33,468 bases of DNA from an uncultured Eubacteriales bacterium (GTDB lineage: Bacteria; Bacillota; Clostridia; Oscillospirales; Oscillospiraceae), in assembly GCA_949744075.1 (NCBI GenBank), contig CATJWI010000087.1, positions 1 to 33,468 on the forward strand, in the 5' to 3' direction. The translations under genes were made by a program, and so were the position numbers. Shown in pieces: positions 18,701 through 25,387 of this stretch; positions within the stretch are counted from its first letter, which is position 1, and each line of letters opens with the position of its first letter. The notes beneath the pieces were generated by a model. It was not told the DNA's origin. It ran no database searches and saw only the letters and a list, made by a program, of their open reading frames with translations.

Positions 18701-19903
18701 CATGGCCGCCTTGGCCCGCGCCACCCACCGCCGCTCCTCCTCCCCCATGGGGGAGGCCCGGTCGGGCAGATCGGCCAGCAGGCCAAAGCGCAGTTCTCCT
18801 CCGCTGTCCCGGTTGGCCAGGTGGTACCGCTCCAGAAGGGCGGCGTACTCGTCCCCGCTCTTCTCCCCGGTCAGGAGGCCCGCAATGACGCAGAGGGTCC
18901 TGCCCTCGGGCGGGATCCCCCCTTTCAGCTCCATCCGCGGCACGCTTCTGGGCCGGACCAGGCGGACAGCAAAAAAATCCGTGAGGTTTTTCATCAGATC
19001 GGAGGCTGGCAACAGCAGGAGAAGAAACAGGGCCCAACTCTCCAGCAAAAACCCCAGCAGCAGCGCCAAAAAGAGGGTGGGCAGCAGGATCACCCCCACG
19101 TAAAGGACCCCCGAGGGCTCCCGCTCCTTCCGCTCCAAGGGCCGGCGGAACAAAAACCAGCCGATGTGCCGTTCCTGGCCCTTGCCCTCCCGGGCCAGGG
19201 CCAGGGCCTTTTCCGCCGCCTCTTCCTCCCCCAGGCCATGGCGCCGGGCCAAAAGGCAGACCTGACGGCGGTAGCGGGCCCGGGTGGCCTCGTCCATCCG
19301 GCCATAGAGCTCCGCCGGGTCCCGGCGAAGCGTCTGCTCTACCGGGCTACTCTCCTCCAAAAGCGGTCCCAGGTTGGCCACCGACAGGGTCCGCAGGCCG
19401 GTGAAAATGCCCTCCATCTCCTCGGCCAGCCCCGGCTTCTCCGGATCGGTCTCCAAAATGGAACACCGCTCCGCTAGAAGGCGGCACAGCTCTCCCTTCA
19501 GGGCGGGGATGAACAGAGACAGTTCCTCCTCCGTAAGAGCCCCCTCCTCCTGTAGGCCGGCCAGGTAGGCGCTCAGCTCCTCCTGCCCCGCGGCGGGGGC
19601 CGCCCTTCCAAAGACATAAGCCGCCTGCTGCACATAGCTCCGCTCCCCTTGGCGGCGCAGGCGCTTTCCCCGCTTCAGCTCCTCCCAGGCGGAAGCTCCC
19701 TCCCGCTTGGCCAGGTAGGCGTTGTCCAGCAGCCACTCCACCGCCGTGGGCAGCCGCTGGCAGGACTTTTGGGTCAAACGCCGGCGGGTCTCCTCGATTC
19801 GTTCTACCGCTTTCAGGACCTCCCGCGCCGCCCTTCTGCCCGGATATCTCCCCTGCGCCTGTTCCGCCCCGGCGGTCTTCCGGCCCAGCTCCTGCAAGTC
19901 CAT
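12794..19903 (-). CDS. Cyclic beta-1,2-glucan synthase-type protein (GT84 + glycoamylase-like + GH94)
   Basis: 2369 residues from ATG 19903 (AAGGGGGAGC upstream). Order of parts: a helical N-terminus; two membrane segments (~265-305); a GT84-type glycosyltransferase (~330-640) with [12 protein letters not shown] and [18 protein letters not shown]; more membrane segments (~655-825). Next comes a glycoamylase/GH144-GH189-like domain (~840-1200, [32 protein letters not shown]). Beta-sandwich and GH94 phosphorylase-like regions follow (~1260-2369), with the acidic [11 protein letters not shown] at ~2060. Known relatives (NdvB/ChvB) build beta-1,2-glucan from UDP-glucose, cyclise it and trim it by phosphorolysis. 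All three modules look intact. The product here (cyclic or linear) is inferred. No obvious exporter gene is adjacent. Confidence 0.9.
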   Translation of the reverse strand: MDLQELGRKTAGAEQAQGRYPGRRAAREVLKAVERIEETRRRLTQKSCQRLPTAVEWLLDNAYLAKREGASAWEELKRGKRLRRQGERSYVQQAAYVFGRAAPAAGQEELSAYLAGLQEEGALTEEELSLFIPALKGELCRLLAERCSILETDPEKPGLAEEMEGIFTGLRTLSVANLGPLLEESSPVEQTLRRDPAELYGRMDEATRARYRRQVCLLARRHGLGEEEAAEKALALAREGKGQERHIGWFLFRRPLERKEREPSGVLYVGVILLPTLFLALLLGFLLESWALFLLLLLPASDLMKNLTDFFAVRLVRPRSVPRMELKGGIPPEGRTLCVIAGLLTGEKSGDEYAALLERYHLANRDSGGELRFGLLADLPDRASPMGEEERRWVARAKAAMDALNEKYGGGVYLFFRQPVFQRTDERYTGWERKRGALLELTRLLRGRPSGLRVRAGELRALKNTRYVITLDSDTALNVGAARELVGAMLHPLNRPQVDPRRRVVTAGYGLLQPRVGVELKAANRSQFSRIFAGQGGIDPYGGACSDVYHDLFDRGTYTGKGIFDVEAFAQCLEGRFPQDRVLSHDLLEGAYLHAGLLEDVELTDGYPYKVSGYFSRLHRWVRGDWQLLPWLGRYVRNEKGERVENPIAPMDKWKLFDNLRRSLSPVFTLVALLLGMCLSAPAFGAAAALAIVSAWSNLLLTGADLAIRGGVGLRRRYHATIIAGPGGMILQTLVQLLFLPYHAWISASAICTALWRGVISHKKMLEWVTAADAERKKEGIGSNFRTQWPAVAVGLFAMGFARFPAGAAMGLVWAASPAFAWAMSRPVKEGKGANGDDRPFLLHQAALIWGYFQDWLREEDHWLPPDNVQEKPWLGPARRTSPTNIGMALLSCVAAADLELTGRGQAVELIGHILDTVEALPKWKGHLYNWYDTSNCAPLRPQYVSTVDSGNLKGCLIALREALYEWGEDALARRAEVLSDAMALSPLYDESRKLFTIGYDVEKEEFTAGWYDLMASEARLASYLAIASGEVDPRHWRKLSRALVGENDYCGMASWTGTMFEYFMPNLLLPCEQGSLMYESLSFCVYAQKRRGGRAGRPWGISESGFYAFDPGMAYQYKAHGVQALGLKRGLDRELVVAPYASFLTLLLAPRSAGRNLRRLRDMGLEGEYGLYEAVDFTPAHLPEGEKWAVVRSFMAHHLGMSLVAVDNALMDNVMQKRFLRDCAMGAFRELLQEKVPVGAPVMKTGRQAGPERSRPQRQSQFCRTGSGFDLARPACHLLSNGLLSALCTDAGAVALTNEQGESPLVSQLRQRYAPAGVSFFYRDPGGELWPLTGAPLLEEGNFDWSFDGGGATWTANGKTFTAKIRLILPRGERGALWTVALEGPEAGEVVCYLEPMLARPEDHRAHPAYSKLSLESKVLDRGMTFVRRPRTGDRRATVSVLWDREEATWDTSREKALGRGGLRRLEQALEAQAEHSAGAVLDPCLLVRFPLGENGRFHLRLALGFEDGEEQAERTALSVLSAPEQTVGRLDGLLRELQLSAGEEERAMELLSVLNFPGRERGDSPQSALWAYGVSGDLPLAVVQPGEEGVELFPLKAHALLSQCSYSFDLVYLLSDGGSYLRPQKSGVLEQIKALGREGQLGRKGGIHLIEGDSSPWEDWAAVLITPQGQWKKEGKEPVQPPRRSCRLAGEPVQWNFAPESEFALQLNGNLPPLGWSQLLTNPSFGWIMDESGCGHLWQGNSRESPITPWNNDPLAVGGPEWFLLGWKGESHSLFADGDGLGVTVTYGFGWACWEKKWPGGTVKTTALVPWDQNRRLLLVELPEGAGELRHICLGKEEALYSFGERVCLATGAGGTERVDPEQFGPLLTATEKRWRELVCPLKVKTPDPALDEYLNGWCLYQVIACRLLGRTSHYQNGGAYGFRDQLQDTLALLPFQPEWARDQILRCCAHQFWEGDVQHWWHEVGEEKNRGVRTRISDDLLWLPYALSRYISAWDDWNILSEQVSCLSGEPLKPEEKERYFVPRSTAETEDVYAHALQAIRCVIDRGTGEHGLLKMGAGDWNDGMNEVGGRGRGESVWLTWFAVVTLEAFLPLTAQREDREGEALCRDWARKLREAAEAAWDGEWYLRGWYDDGQPLGSSDSQECQIDSIPQSWALFAGGEKGDKALTAALERLFDREAGLVRLFDPAFDDGEARPGYIRGYLPGVRENGGQYTHAAVWLALACFRDGRPEEGQALLHALLPSTHPEEVYKAEPYVLAADVYAHPQHRGRGGWSWYTGAAGWYHQAALEGLLGITVKEGRLTVKPNLPKTWTGCELRWALPEGMLHILVRRGETARTLLDGATAEELLLTGLKGEHRLEVILPEGK

Positions 19904-19963
19904 GTTGCTCCCCCTTCCATCTCTCCCCAGTTTTGACAAACAGGGGCTTTTTCATACTCCCTC

Positions 19964-19992
19964 TTGCATTTCCCGGTGGGATACGGGATAAT
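19964..19992 (+). promoter_or_regulatory. Candidate glpK promoter
   Basis: TTGCAT (19964-19969), a 17-nt spacer and GATAAT (19987-19992), about 34 nt before the glpK ATG. A TTGACA at 19933 has no -10 at proper distance. No catabolite-response element is obvious. Confidence 0.6.
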
Positions 19993-20025
19993 AGGATCAC
20001 AACCATTGTTTTGGGAGGGACCGTT

Positions 20026-21513
20026 ATGGGCAAGTACATCCTCACTCTGGACCAGGGCACCACCAGCTCCAGGGCCATTCTGTTTGACCACGGGCAGAAC
20101 ATGCTGGCCGCGGCCCAAAAGGAGCTGAACCAGATCTATCCCCGGGAGGGCTGGGTAGAGCACGACCCGGTGGAGATCTGGTCCTCCCAGTACGCCGTGA
20201 TGATGGAGGTTCTGGCCCAGTCCGGCATTGATCCCCAGGATATCGCCGCCATCGGCCTGGCCAACCAGCGGGAGACCACGGTGGTCTGGGAAAAGGCCAC
20301 CGGGCTGCCGGTCTACAATGCCATCTGCTGGCAGTGCCGCCGAACAGCCAGGACGGTGGACCAGCTCCGCGCCCAGGGGCTGGAGGAGCACATCCGCAAA
20401 ACCACCGGGCTGCTGCCCGACGCCTATTTCTCCGCCACCAAGCTGAAGTGGATCCTGGACCGGGCAGACCCGGACCGGGCCCGGGCCAAACGGGGCGAGC
20501 TGCTCTTCGGCACGGTGGACTGCTGGCTGGTGTGGAAGCTCACCGGCGGCGCCGCCCACGTCACCGACGCCACCAACGCCTCCCGGACCATGCTCTATGA
20601 TATCCACAAGGGACGCTGGGACGACACCCTTTTGGAGGCTTTGGATATCCCCGCCTCCATGCTGCCCCGGGTGGTGGAATGCAGCGGCGTGGTGGGTCAC
20701 GCCCAGATCGGCTCCGCCCAAGTCCCCATCGCGGGCATGGCGGGAGACCAACAGGCCGCCCTTTTCGGCCAGACCTGCTTTGCCCCCGGGGAGGCCAAAA
20801 ATACATACGGCACCGGCTGCTTCCTGCTGATGAACACCGGCACTGTTCCCTGCGAGAGCAAAAACGGCCTTTTGACCACCGTCGCCATGGCCCGGAACGG
20901 CCAAATCCAATATGCCCTAGAGGGCTCCGCCTTCACCGGCGGGGCGGTGATCCAATGGCTCCGGGACGAGCTGGGCTTCCTATCCTCGGCCCCCCAGGCG
21001 GAGACCCTGGCCGCCACCGTCCCCGACACCGGCGGGGTCTACCTGGTCCCCGCCTTCACCGGCCTGGGGGCCCCCTATTGGGACATGTACGCCCGGGGCT
21101 GCCTGGTGGGCCTCACCCGGGGCACCGGCCGGGCCCACATCGTCCGGGCCGCCCAGGAGTCTATCGCCTACCAGGTTTGGGACCTGGTAAACGCCATGGA
21201 AAAGGACACCGGCCTCTCCCTGTCCTGCCTCAACGCCGACGGCGGGGCCAGCCGGGACAGCTTTTTGCTCCAATTTCAGGCCGATATCCTGGGGAAACCC
21301 GTCCGCCGCCCGGTGGTCCGGGAGACCACCGCCCTGGGGGCCGCCTATCTGGCAGGGCTGGCCGTAGGCTTCTGGCGGGACACCCAGCAGTTGCGCCAGC
21401 TCTGGCAGGAGGACGCCTCCTTCTCCCCCGCCATGGAACCCCACCGGAGGACCTCCCTCCTCTCCGGCTGGCACAAGGCGGTGGGCCGCGGCCTGGACTG
21501 GGCGGAGCACTGA
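20026..21513 (+). CDS. glpK: Glycerol kinase
   Basis: 495 residues from ATG 20026 (GGGAGG upstream; the track start lies upstream of the promoter). It phosphorylates glycerol to sn-glycerol 3-phosphate. FGGY-family marks: [62 protein letters not shown] and [18 protein letters not shown]. The segment where many Gram-positive enzymes carry the HPr-phosphorylated histidine (a YHFYG-type sequence before the [12 protein letters not shown] block) reads [16 protein letters not shown], so that activation site seems absent. No glpF, glpD or PTS gene is next to it, so it is an orphan glycerol kinase in this window. Confidence 0.95.
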   Translation: MGKYILTLDQGTTSSRAILFDHGQNMLAAAQKELNQIYPREGWVEHDPVEIWSSQYAVMMEVLAQSGIDPQDIAAIGLANQRETTVVWEKATGLPVYNAICWQCRRTARTVDQLRAQGLEEHIRKTTGLLPDAYFSATKLKWILDRADPDRARAKRGELLFGTVDCWLVWKLTGGAAHVTDATNASRTMLYDIHKGRWDDTLLEALDIPASMLPRVVECSGVVGHAQIGSAQVPIAGMAGDQQAALFGQTCFAPGEAKNTYGTGCFLLMNTGTVPCESKNGLLTTVAMARNGQIQYALEGSAFTGGAVIQWLRDELGFLSSAPQAETLAATVPDTGGVYLVPAFTGLGAPYWDMYARGCLVGLTRGTGRAHIVRAAQESIAYQVWDLVNAMEKDTGLSLSCLNADGGASRDSFLLQFQADILGKPVRRPVVRETTALGAAYLAGLAVGFWRDTQQLRQLWQEDASFSPAMEPHRRTSLLSGWHKAVGRGLDWAEH

Positions 21514-21590
21514 GGCACCCCCCGACCCTCCGGGACATATGATGGAGCGTGGCCCATGGGCTACAATTCACACACGGAGGGATCATCAAT

Positions 21591-21902
21591 ATGTGGTCTT
21601 GCGGATGTAATTCCTGCTCCTGCGGGTGTTCCTGCAGCAGCTCTTGCGGTAGTTCCTGCGGCAGCTCCTGTGGCTGCTCCTGCGGCAGTGGTTCCAACAA
21701 TGGTATCACCACCCTGCCTTCCTTCCCCAGCACGCCCGTCTTCCCCGGTTTCCCGGTTTTCCCTGACTTTTCCGCCCCTCAGTTCCCGGTCTACGTCTCC
21801 TACCCGTCCTTTTACCCCTCTGACAGCGCTGTCTTTGACGCCAACGTAGCGCTGTTCTCCCGGGACAGCGGTTCTGACAGCGGCTGCGGCTGCAACGGCT
21901 GA
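21591..21902 (+). CDS. Small Cys/Gly/Ser-rich protein of unknown function
   Basis: 103 residues from ATG 21591 (GGAGG 9 nt upstream); the track start at 21549 has no ribosome site. The N-terminal 31 residues hold 11 cysteines in CxC and CxxxC spacing (MWSCGCNSCSCGCSCSSSC, then repeated CGSS units). The middle is Phe/Pro-rich (VFPGFPVFPDF, then YVSYPSFYPS), and the C-terminus closes with two more cysteines (DSGCGCNG). There is no lysine, no signal peptide and no membrane segment. The composition suggests a metal-binding, disulfide-cross-linked or spore-surface protein. A RiPP-type precursor is less likely because there is no separate leader and no modifying enzyme nearby. A hairpin terminator follows. 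I do not recognise the family. Confidence 0.72.
   Translation: MWSCGCNSCSCGCSCSSSCGSSCGSSCGCSCGSGSNNGITTLPSFPSTPVFPGFPVFPDFSAPQFPVYVSYPSFYPSDSAVFDANVALFSRDSGSDSGCGCNG
21606..21690 (+). repeat. Degenerate short tandem repeats encoding CGSS/CxC units
   Basis: Imperfect units of 6-15 nt built from AGCTCCTGCGGC-like sequence (for example tcttgcggtagt, tcctgcggcagc, tcctgtggctgc). They stay in frame and give the CGSS and CGC peptide repeats, so the cysteine spacing may vary by slippage between strains. Confidence 0.6.
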
Positions 21903-21913
21903 ACCGGACCCTC

Positions 21914-21946
21914 GCCGCCCCTTTGGGGCGGCCTACATATTTTTCT
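21914..21946 (+). terminator. Terminator after the Cys-rich gene
   Basis: An 8-bp stem GCCGCCCC/GGGGCGGC with a TTT loop, followed within 8 nt by ATTTTTCT. It starts 12 nt after the stop codon. Confidence 0.75.
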
Positions 21947-22029
21947 AATATTTGTAAAATTCGCTCCGTATGGGCACCATAACACATTCCAAAACAAGGA
22001 AACGATAGGATTTATTTTGGTGATGTATT

Positions 22030-22248
22030 GTGTATTTTCGACGGATCGCAGACATGCGGATCGACCATGACAAAACGCAGCTTCAAATTGCAAAGCTGCT
22101 TGGGTTGCACCCCAGCGTATACCGCCGCTATGAAAAGGGCAACCGGGATATTCCCCTGTGGGCTTTGATCCGCCTGGCCGACTATTACGAGACCAGTACC
22201 GATTATCTGCTGGGCCGGACAGATAACCCTTCCAAACCCCGTGCGTAA
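22030..22248 (+). CDS. XRE-family helix-turn-helix regulator
   Basis: 72 residues from GTG 22030. The MYFRRIADMRIDHDKTQ beginning matches many small Clostridia XRE proteins, which supports this start although the ribosome site is weak. A single Cro/C1-type helix-turn-helix covers residues ~8-65 (TQLQIAKLLGLHPSVYRRYEKG, then IRLADYYETSTDYLLGRTD). There is no effector domain, so it is a stand-alone DNA-binding protein. Its last 8 nt overlap the comEC start, so it should be co-transcribed with comEC and exoA. Targets are unknown. No strong promoter is seen in the AT-rich 85 nt upstream. Confidence 0.88.
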   Translation: MYFRRIADMRIDHDKTQLQIAKLLGLHPSVYRRYEKGNRDIPLWALIRLADYYETSTDYLLGRTDNPSKPRA

Positions 22249-24514
22249 GCTGTGCTGGTGGGCGCTTCCCTTTTCCGGCGCCATATTTTTGGCTGTCTAT
22301 CTCCTGCCGGAGGCCCTCCTTCTTCCGGTGGGAGCTTTGTGCGTCTTGGGTGCCCTGGCTTCCCTGCTGTGCAAAGGCTCCGTCCGGCTTCGGATCGCCC
22401 TGGCCGCCCTTGGACTGGCCCTCGGCTTTTTGTGGACAGACTGTTACGGCCTCCTGTTTCGCGCTCCCGCCCAGGCTTTGATTTCCGAAGAGTCCCTCCC
22501 CCACACCATGACCGTGCTGGATTTCCCATCCGCCACCAGCAGGGGCGCTGTTTTCCCGGTCCGGTTGGAATCCGGCCCCAAGGCCCAGCTCTATGCCGAT
22601 GAGGACGCGCTGACCCTCCGCCCCGGGGATGTGGTCTCCTGTCCGGTCCGGCTGACCTCTTCCGAAACGGTCCGGGGCGAAAGCGTGGATTATTACACCG
22701 CAAAGGGCGTCTTTCTTTTGGGTTACGCCCAGGAAAATCCTGAACTGCTGACCAGGCCCCAGCGCCCCTCTCCGCTCTTCTGGCCTCAATATGCAGCCCG
22801 GGCCTTAAAGGATGCCATCGCCCGGGTGTTTCCCGCCGATGTCTCCGGCTTTCTCACCGCCCTTGTCACCGGGGACAAATCCTGTTTGCCCACCGGGGTC
22901 TACGCCGCCTTTCAGCGGGCCGGGCTCTCCCACGTCATCGCCGTCTCCGGCCTGCACATCGGCTTTTTGGCCGGGCTTTTATCCCTCCTCTTGGGCAAGC
23001 GCTCCCGGCTTTCCGCCGGGGTCGGTATCGCCCTGATGTTTTTCTTTGCCGCAGTGGCCGGCCATTCTCCCTCGGCCCTCCGGGCCGCTGCCATGTGTAC
23101 CCTGCTGCTCATCGCTCCCCTGGTAGGCCGGGAGCCGGACAAGCCCACCACCCTGGCCGCCGTTCTCTTCCTTCTGCTTCTTCCCTGCCCCTATGCCGCC
23201 GCCAGCGTCAGCCTTCAGCTCTCCTTCGCCGCAGTGGCCGGGATCTATCTGGTCACGGGAGAACTGAGCCGCCGATGGCTCAAGGCCCTTCCCAAATGGG
23301 ACAAGCCCTTGGGAAGGCTGGGCCGGCAGGTGCTGGTCTTTGCCGTCGACAGCCTGGCTGTCACCCTCGCCGCCCTGCTCTTTACCACCCCGCTAGCCGC
23401 CCTCCATTTCGGCTCGGTCTCCCTGGCCGGGCCCTTGACCAATTTGCTCACCCTCTGGGCCATATCCTACTGCTTTCTGGGCGGACTTTTCTCCGCTCTC
23501 CTGGGGCTTCTTCTGCCGTCTCTGGCCTCCCCCTTGGCCTGGCTCAGTGCCTGGCCTGCCCGGTGGATCCTCTGGGTCGCCCGGAATATTGCCCACTTGC
23601 CCTTCGCCTCGGTCTGCCTCTCCTCCCGCTATCTGATCCTTTGGTTTTTCGCGGCCTATGGGATCGTTCTCCTCTGGCTCACCGGCCGGCGGCAGGTGCG
23701 TCCTCTCATCCCCGTCTCCGCCCTAGTCATCACCCTCTGTGCGGCCCTGCTCACCAACAGCTGGGACGCCCTCACCTCCCAGCTCACGGTGACGGCTCTG
23801 GATGTGGGCCAGGGCGCCTCTACTCTTTTTTACTCCAAGGGCCATACCGTTTTGGTAGACTGCGGCGGTAACAGCGGCGACGACCCCGGCGACATTGCCG
23901 CCGACGCCCTTCAAGCCCTAGGTGCCTCCCATTTGGACGCCCTGATCCTCACCCACTGCCATACCGACCACGCCTGCGGCGTGCCCGCCCTTCTCTCCCG
24001 GGTAGACGTCTCCCTCCTGATCCTGCCCGAAGGGGACCCGGAGGACAGCCTTCAACAGGAGGTCCTCGCTCTGGCGGAGGAATATGGGTGTAAAGCAGAA
24101 TTCCTTACCAATGACACCCGCATCACCTTTGGAGACGCCTCCCTACAGCTTTACGCTCCTCTCGGGGACGGCGGCATCAACGAGGCCGGCCTGTCCGTTC
24201 TCTGCTCCGCGGGGGAGTTTGACGTCCTTATCACCGGGGATATGAACGATGTTGTGGAACGGCGGCTTGTAAAGTATAAAAACTTGCCGGATATTGAGCT
24301 CCTGATGGTGGGCCATCACGGCTCCAAAAACGCCGCCTCCGAGGAGCTTTTGCTGGCCCTCTCCCCGGAGACCGCCGTCATTTCCTCCGGCTACAACAGC
24401 TACGGCCACCCCGCCTTAGAGACGCTGGAGCGGCTGGGCGCCGCGGGCTGCGACATTTACCGCACCGACCTGATGGGCACCATCACCTTCACTGCAAAGG
24501 AGACTGACCAATGA
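22241..24514 (+). CDS. comEC: DNA internalization / competence protein ComEC (Rec2)
   Basis: 757 residues from GTG 22241, overlapping the XRE gene; no clear ribosome site, so translational coupling is likely. ComEC forms the membrane channel that takes up single-stranded DNA. Parts in order: two N-terminal membrane segments; an OB-like DUF4131 domain (~50-170); the Competence membrane domain (~205-480) with SHVIAVSGLHIGFLAG; and a metallo-beta-lactamase-like domain (~510-757) with VDCGGN, LILTHCHTDHACG (~570) and MVGHHGSKNAASEE. The metal motif is intact, consistent with a nuclease role proposed for this domain. comEA and other competence genes are not in this window. The stop overlaps the exoA start (ATGA). 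Confidence 0.93.
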   Translation: MRKLCWWALPFSGAIFLAVYLLPEALLLPVGALCVLGALASLLCKGSVRLRIALAALGLALGFLWTDCYGLLFRAPAQALISEESLPHTMTVLDFPSATSRGAVFPVRLESGPKAQLYADEDALTLRPGDVVSCPVRLTSSETVRGESVDYYTAKGVFLLGYAQENPELLTRPQRPSPLFWPQYAARALKDAIARVFPADVSGFLTALVTGDKSCLPTGVYAAFQRAGLSHVIAVSGLHIGFLAGLLSLLLGKRSRLSAGVGIALMFFFAAVAGHSPSALRAAAMCTLLLIAPLVGREPDKPTTLAAVLFLLLLPCPYAAASVSLQLSFAAVAGIYLVTGELSRRWLKALPKWDKPLGRLGRQVLVFAVDSLAVTLAALLFTTPLAALHFGSVSLAGPLTNLLTLWAISYCFLGGLFSALLGLLLPSLASPLAWLSAWPARWILWVARNIAHLPFASVCLSSRYLILWFFAAYGIVLLWLTGRRQVRPLIPVSALVITLCAALLTNSWDALTSQLTVTALDVGQGASTLFYSKGHTVLVDCGGNSGDDPGDIAADALQALGASHLDALILTHCHTDHACGVPALLSRVDVSLLILPEGDPEDSLQQEVLALAEEYGCKAEFLTNDTRITFGDASLQLYAPLGDGGINEAGLSVLCSAGEFDVLITGDMNDVVERRLVKYKNLPDIELLMVGHHGSKNAASEELLLALSPETAVISSGYNSYGHPALETLERLGAAGCDIYRTDLMGTITFTAKETDQ

Positions 24515-25266
24515 AATTCGTATCCTGGAATGTCAACGGCCTGCGGGCCTGCCTGAAAAAGGACTTTATGCAGAGTTTTGCCGCCCTGGATGCGGACGCC
24601 TTCTGTCTCCAGGAGACCAAGATGCAACCCGGCCAGGCAGAGCTGGACCTCCCCGGCTACCAGGAGTTCTGGAACTCTGCCGAAAAGAAGGGCTATTCCG
24701 GCACCGCCATCTTCACCAGGGTCCCGCCCCTGTCCGTCTCCTATGACATCGGGGATGAGGACCACGTGGGGGAGGGCCGGTCCATCACCCTGGAGTTCGA
24801 GGAGTACTACCTGGTCACCGTATACACCCCCAACTCTCAGGACGGGCTGCGGCGGCTTCCCTACCGCATGGCCTGGGAGGACGCCTTCCGGACCTACCTA
24901 CTGGAGCTGGACGCCAAGAAACCGGTGATCGTCTGCGGAGACCTGAATGTGGCCCATGAGGAGATCGACCTGAAAAACCCCAAGTCCAATCACGAAAACC
25001 CCGGCTTTTCCGACGCGGAGCGGGAAAAGTTCTCCCAGCTCTTGGCTGCCGGCTTTACCGACACCTTCCGGTTTTTAAATCCCGGCCTGGCCGGGGCCTA
25101 CTCCTGGTGGAGCTACCGCTTCCACGCCCGGGAGAACAACGCCGGATGGCGCATCGACTACTTCCTGGTCTCCGACCGGCTCCGGGAGCGGATCGCGTCG
25201 GCGGCCATCCACGCCGACATCTTCGGCAGCGACCACTGCCCGGTCTCTCTGGAACTCCATGGCTGA
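24511..25266 (+). CDS. exoA: Exodeoxyribonuclease III / AP endonuclease
   Basis: 251 residues, the usual length. A base-excision repair enzyme that cuts abasic sites and degrades 3' ends. The EEP-fold motifs are present: SWNVNGLRA, FCLQETKMQ (metal Glu), YTPNSQDGLRRLPYRMAWE, CGDLNVAHEEIDLKNPKSN, WWSYRFHARENNAGWRIDYF and SDHCPVSLEL (catalytic His). It overlaps comEC by 4 nt and is followed by a strong terminator, so XRE-comEC-exoA is one unit. Confidence 0.96.
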   Translation: MKFVSWNVNGLRACLKKDFMQSFAALDADAFCLQETKMQPGQAELDLPGYQEFWNSAEKKGYSGTAIFTRVPPLSVSYDIGDEDHVGEGRSITLEFEEYYLVTVYTPNSQDGLRRLPYRMAWEDAFRTYLLELDAKKPVIVCGDLNVAHEEIDLKNPKSNHENPGFSDAEREKFSQLLAAGFTDTFRFLNPGLAGAYSWWSYRFHARENNAGWRIDYFLVSDRLRERIASAAIHADIFGSDHCPVSLELHG

Positions 25267-25299
25267 GCTTCCAGCAGAAAAAAGTGACAAATCAATGAC

Positions 25300-25334
25300 A
25301 AAAGGCCGCCGAGCATTGTCTCCGGCGGCCTTTT
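25300..25334 (+). terminator. Terminator after exoA
   Basis: A 12-bp stem AAAAGGCCGCCG/CGGCGGCCTTTT with an 11-nt loop. The loop contains the -35 box of the next gene. Confidence 0.9.
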
Positions 25335-25344
25335 GCGTTATAAT
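25316..25344 (+). promoter_or_regulatory. Promoter of the S41 protease gene, nested in the terminator
   Basis: TTGTCT (25316-25321) in the terminator loop, a 17-nt spacer made of the 3' arm, and TATAAT (25339-25344). It predicts a start near 25351 and a leader of about 37 nt. Confidence 0.75.
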
Positions 25345-25387
25345 ATGCAATTGACCGAAATCTCTACTCCATAGAAAGGCAGCCAAT

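Noticed and set aside
17123-19477. 784-residue open frame antisense to the glucan synthase gene
   Set aside because: Pro/Gly/Gln-rich shadow of a GC-rich coding frame with no ribosome site or domains; the minus-strand reading has clear GT84 motifs.
19933-19938. TTGACA upstream of glpK as a -35 box
   Set aside because: No -10 at 16-18 nt; the TTGCAT-17-GATAAT pair nearer the gene is better.
21556-21849. Alternative Ala/Pro-rich frame overlapping the Cys-rich gene
   Set aside because: No ribosome site at its start; the ATG at 21591 in the Cys-rich frame has GGAGG and that frame ends just before the terminator.
21591-24514. RiPP biosynthetic cluster built on the Cys-rich peptide
   Set aside because: No radical SAM, LanM, YcaO, protease or exporter gene next to it; neighbours are glpK, an XRE regulator and comEC.
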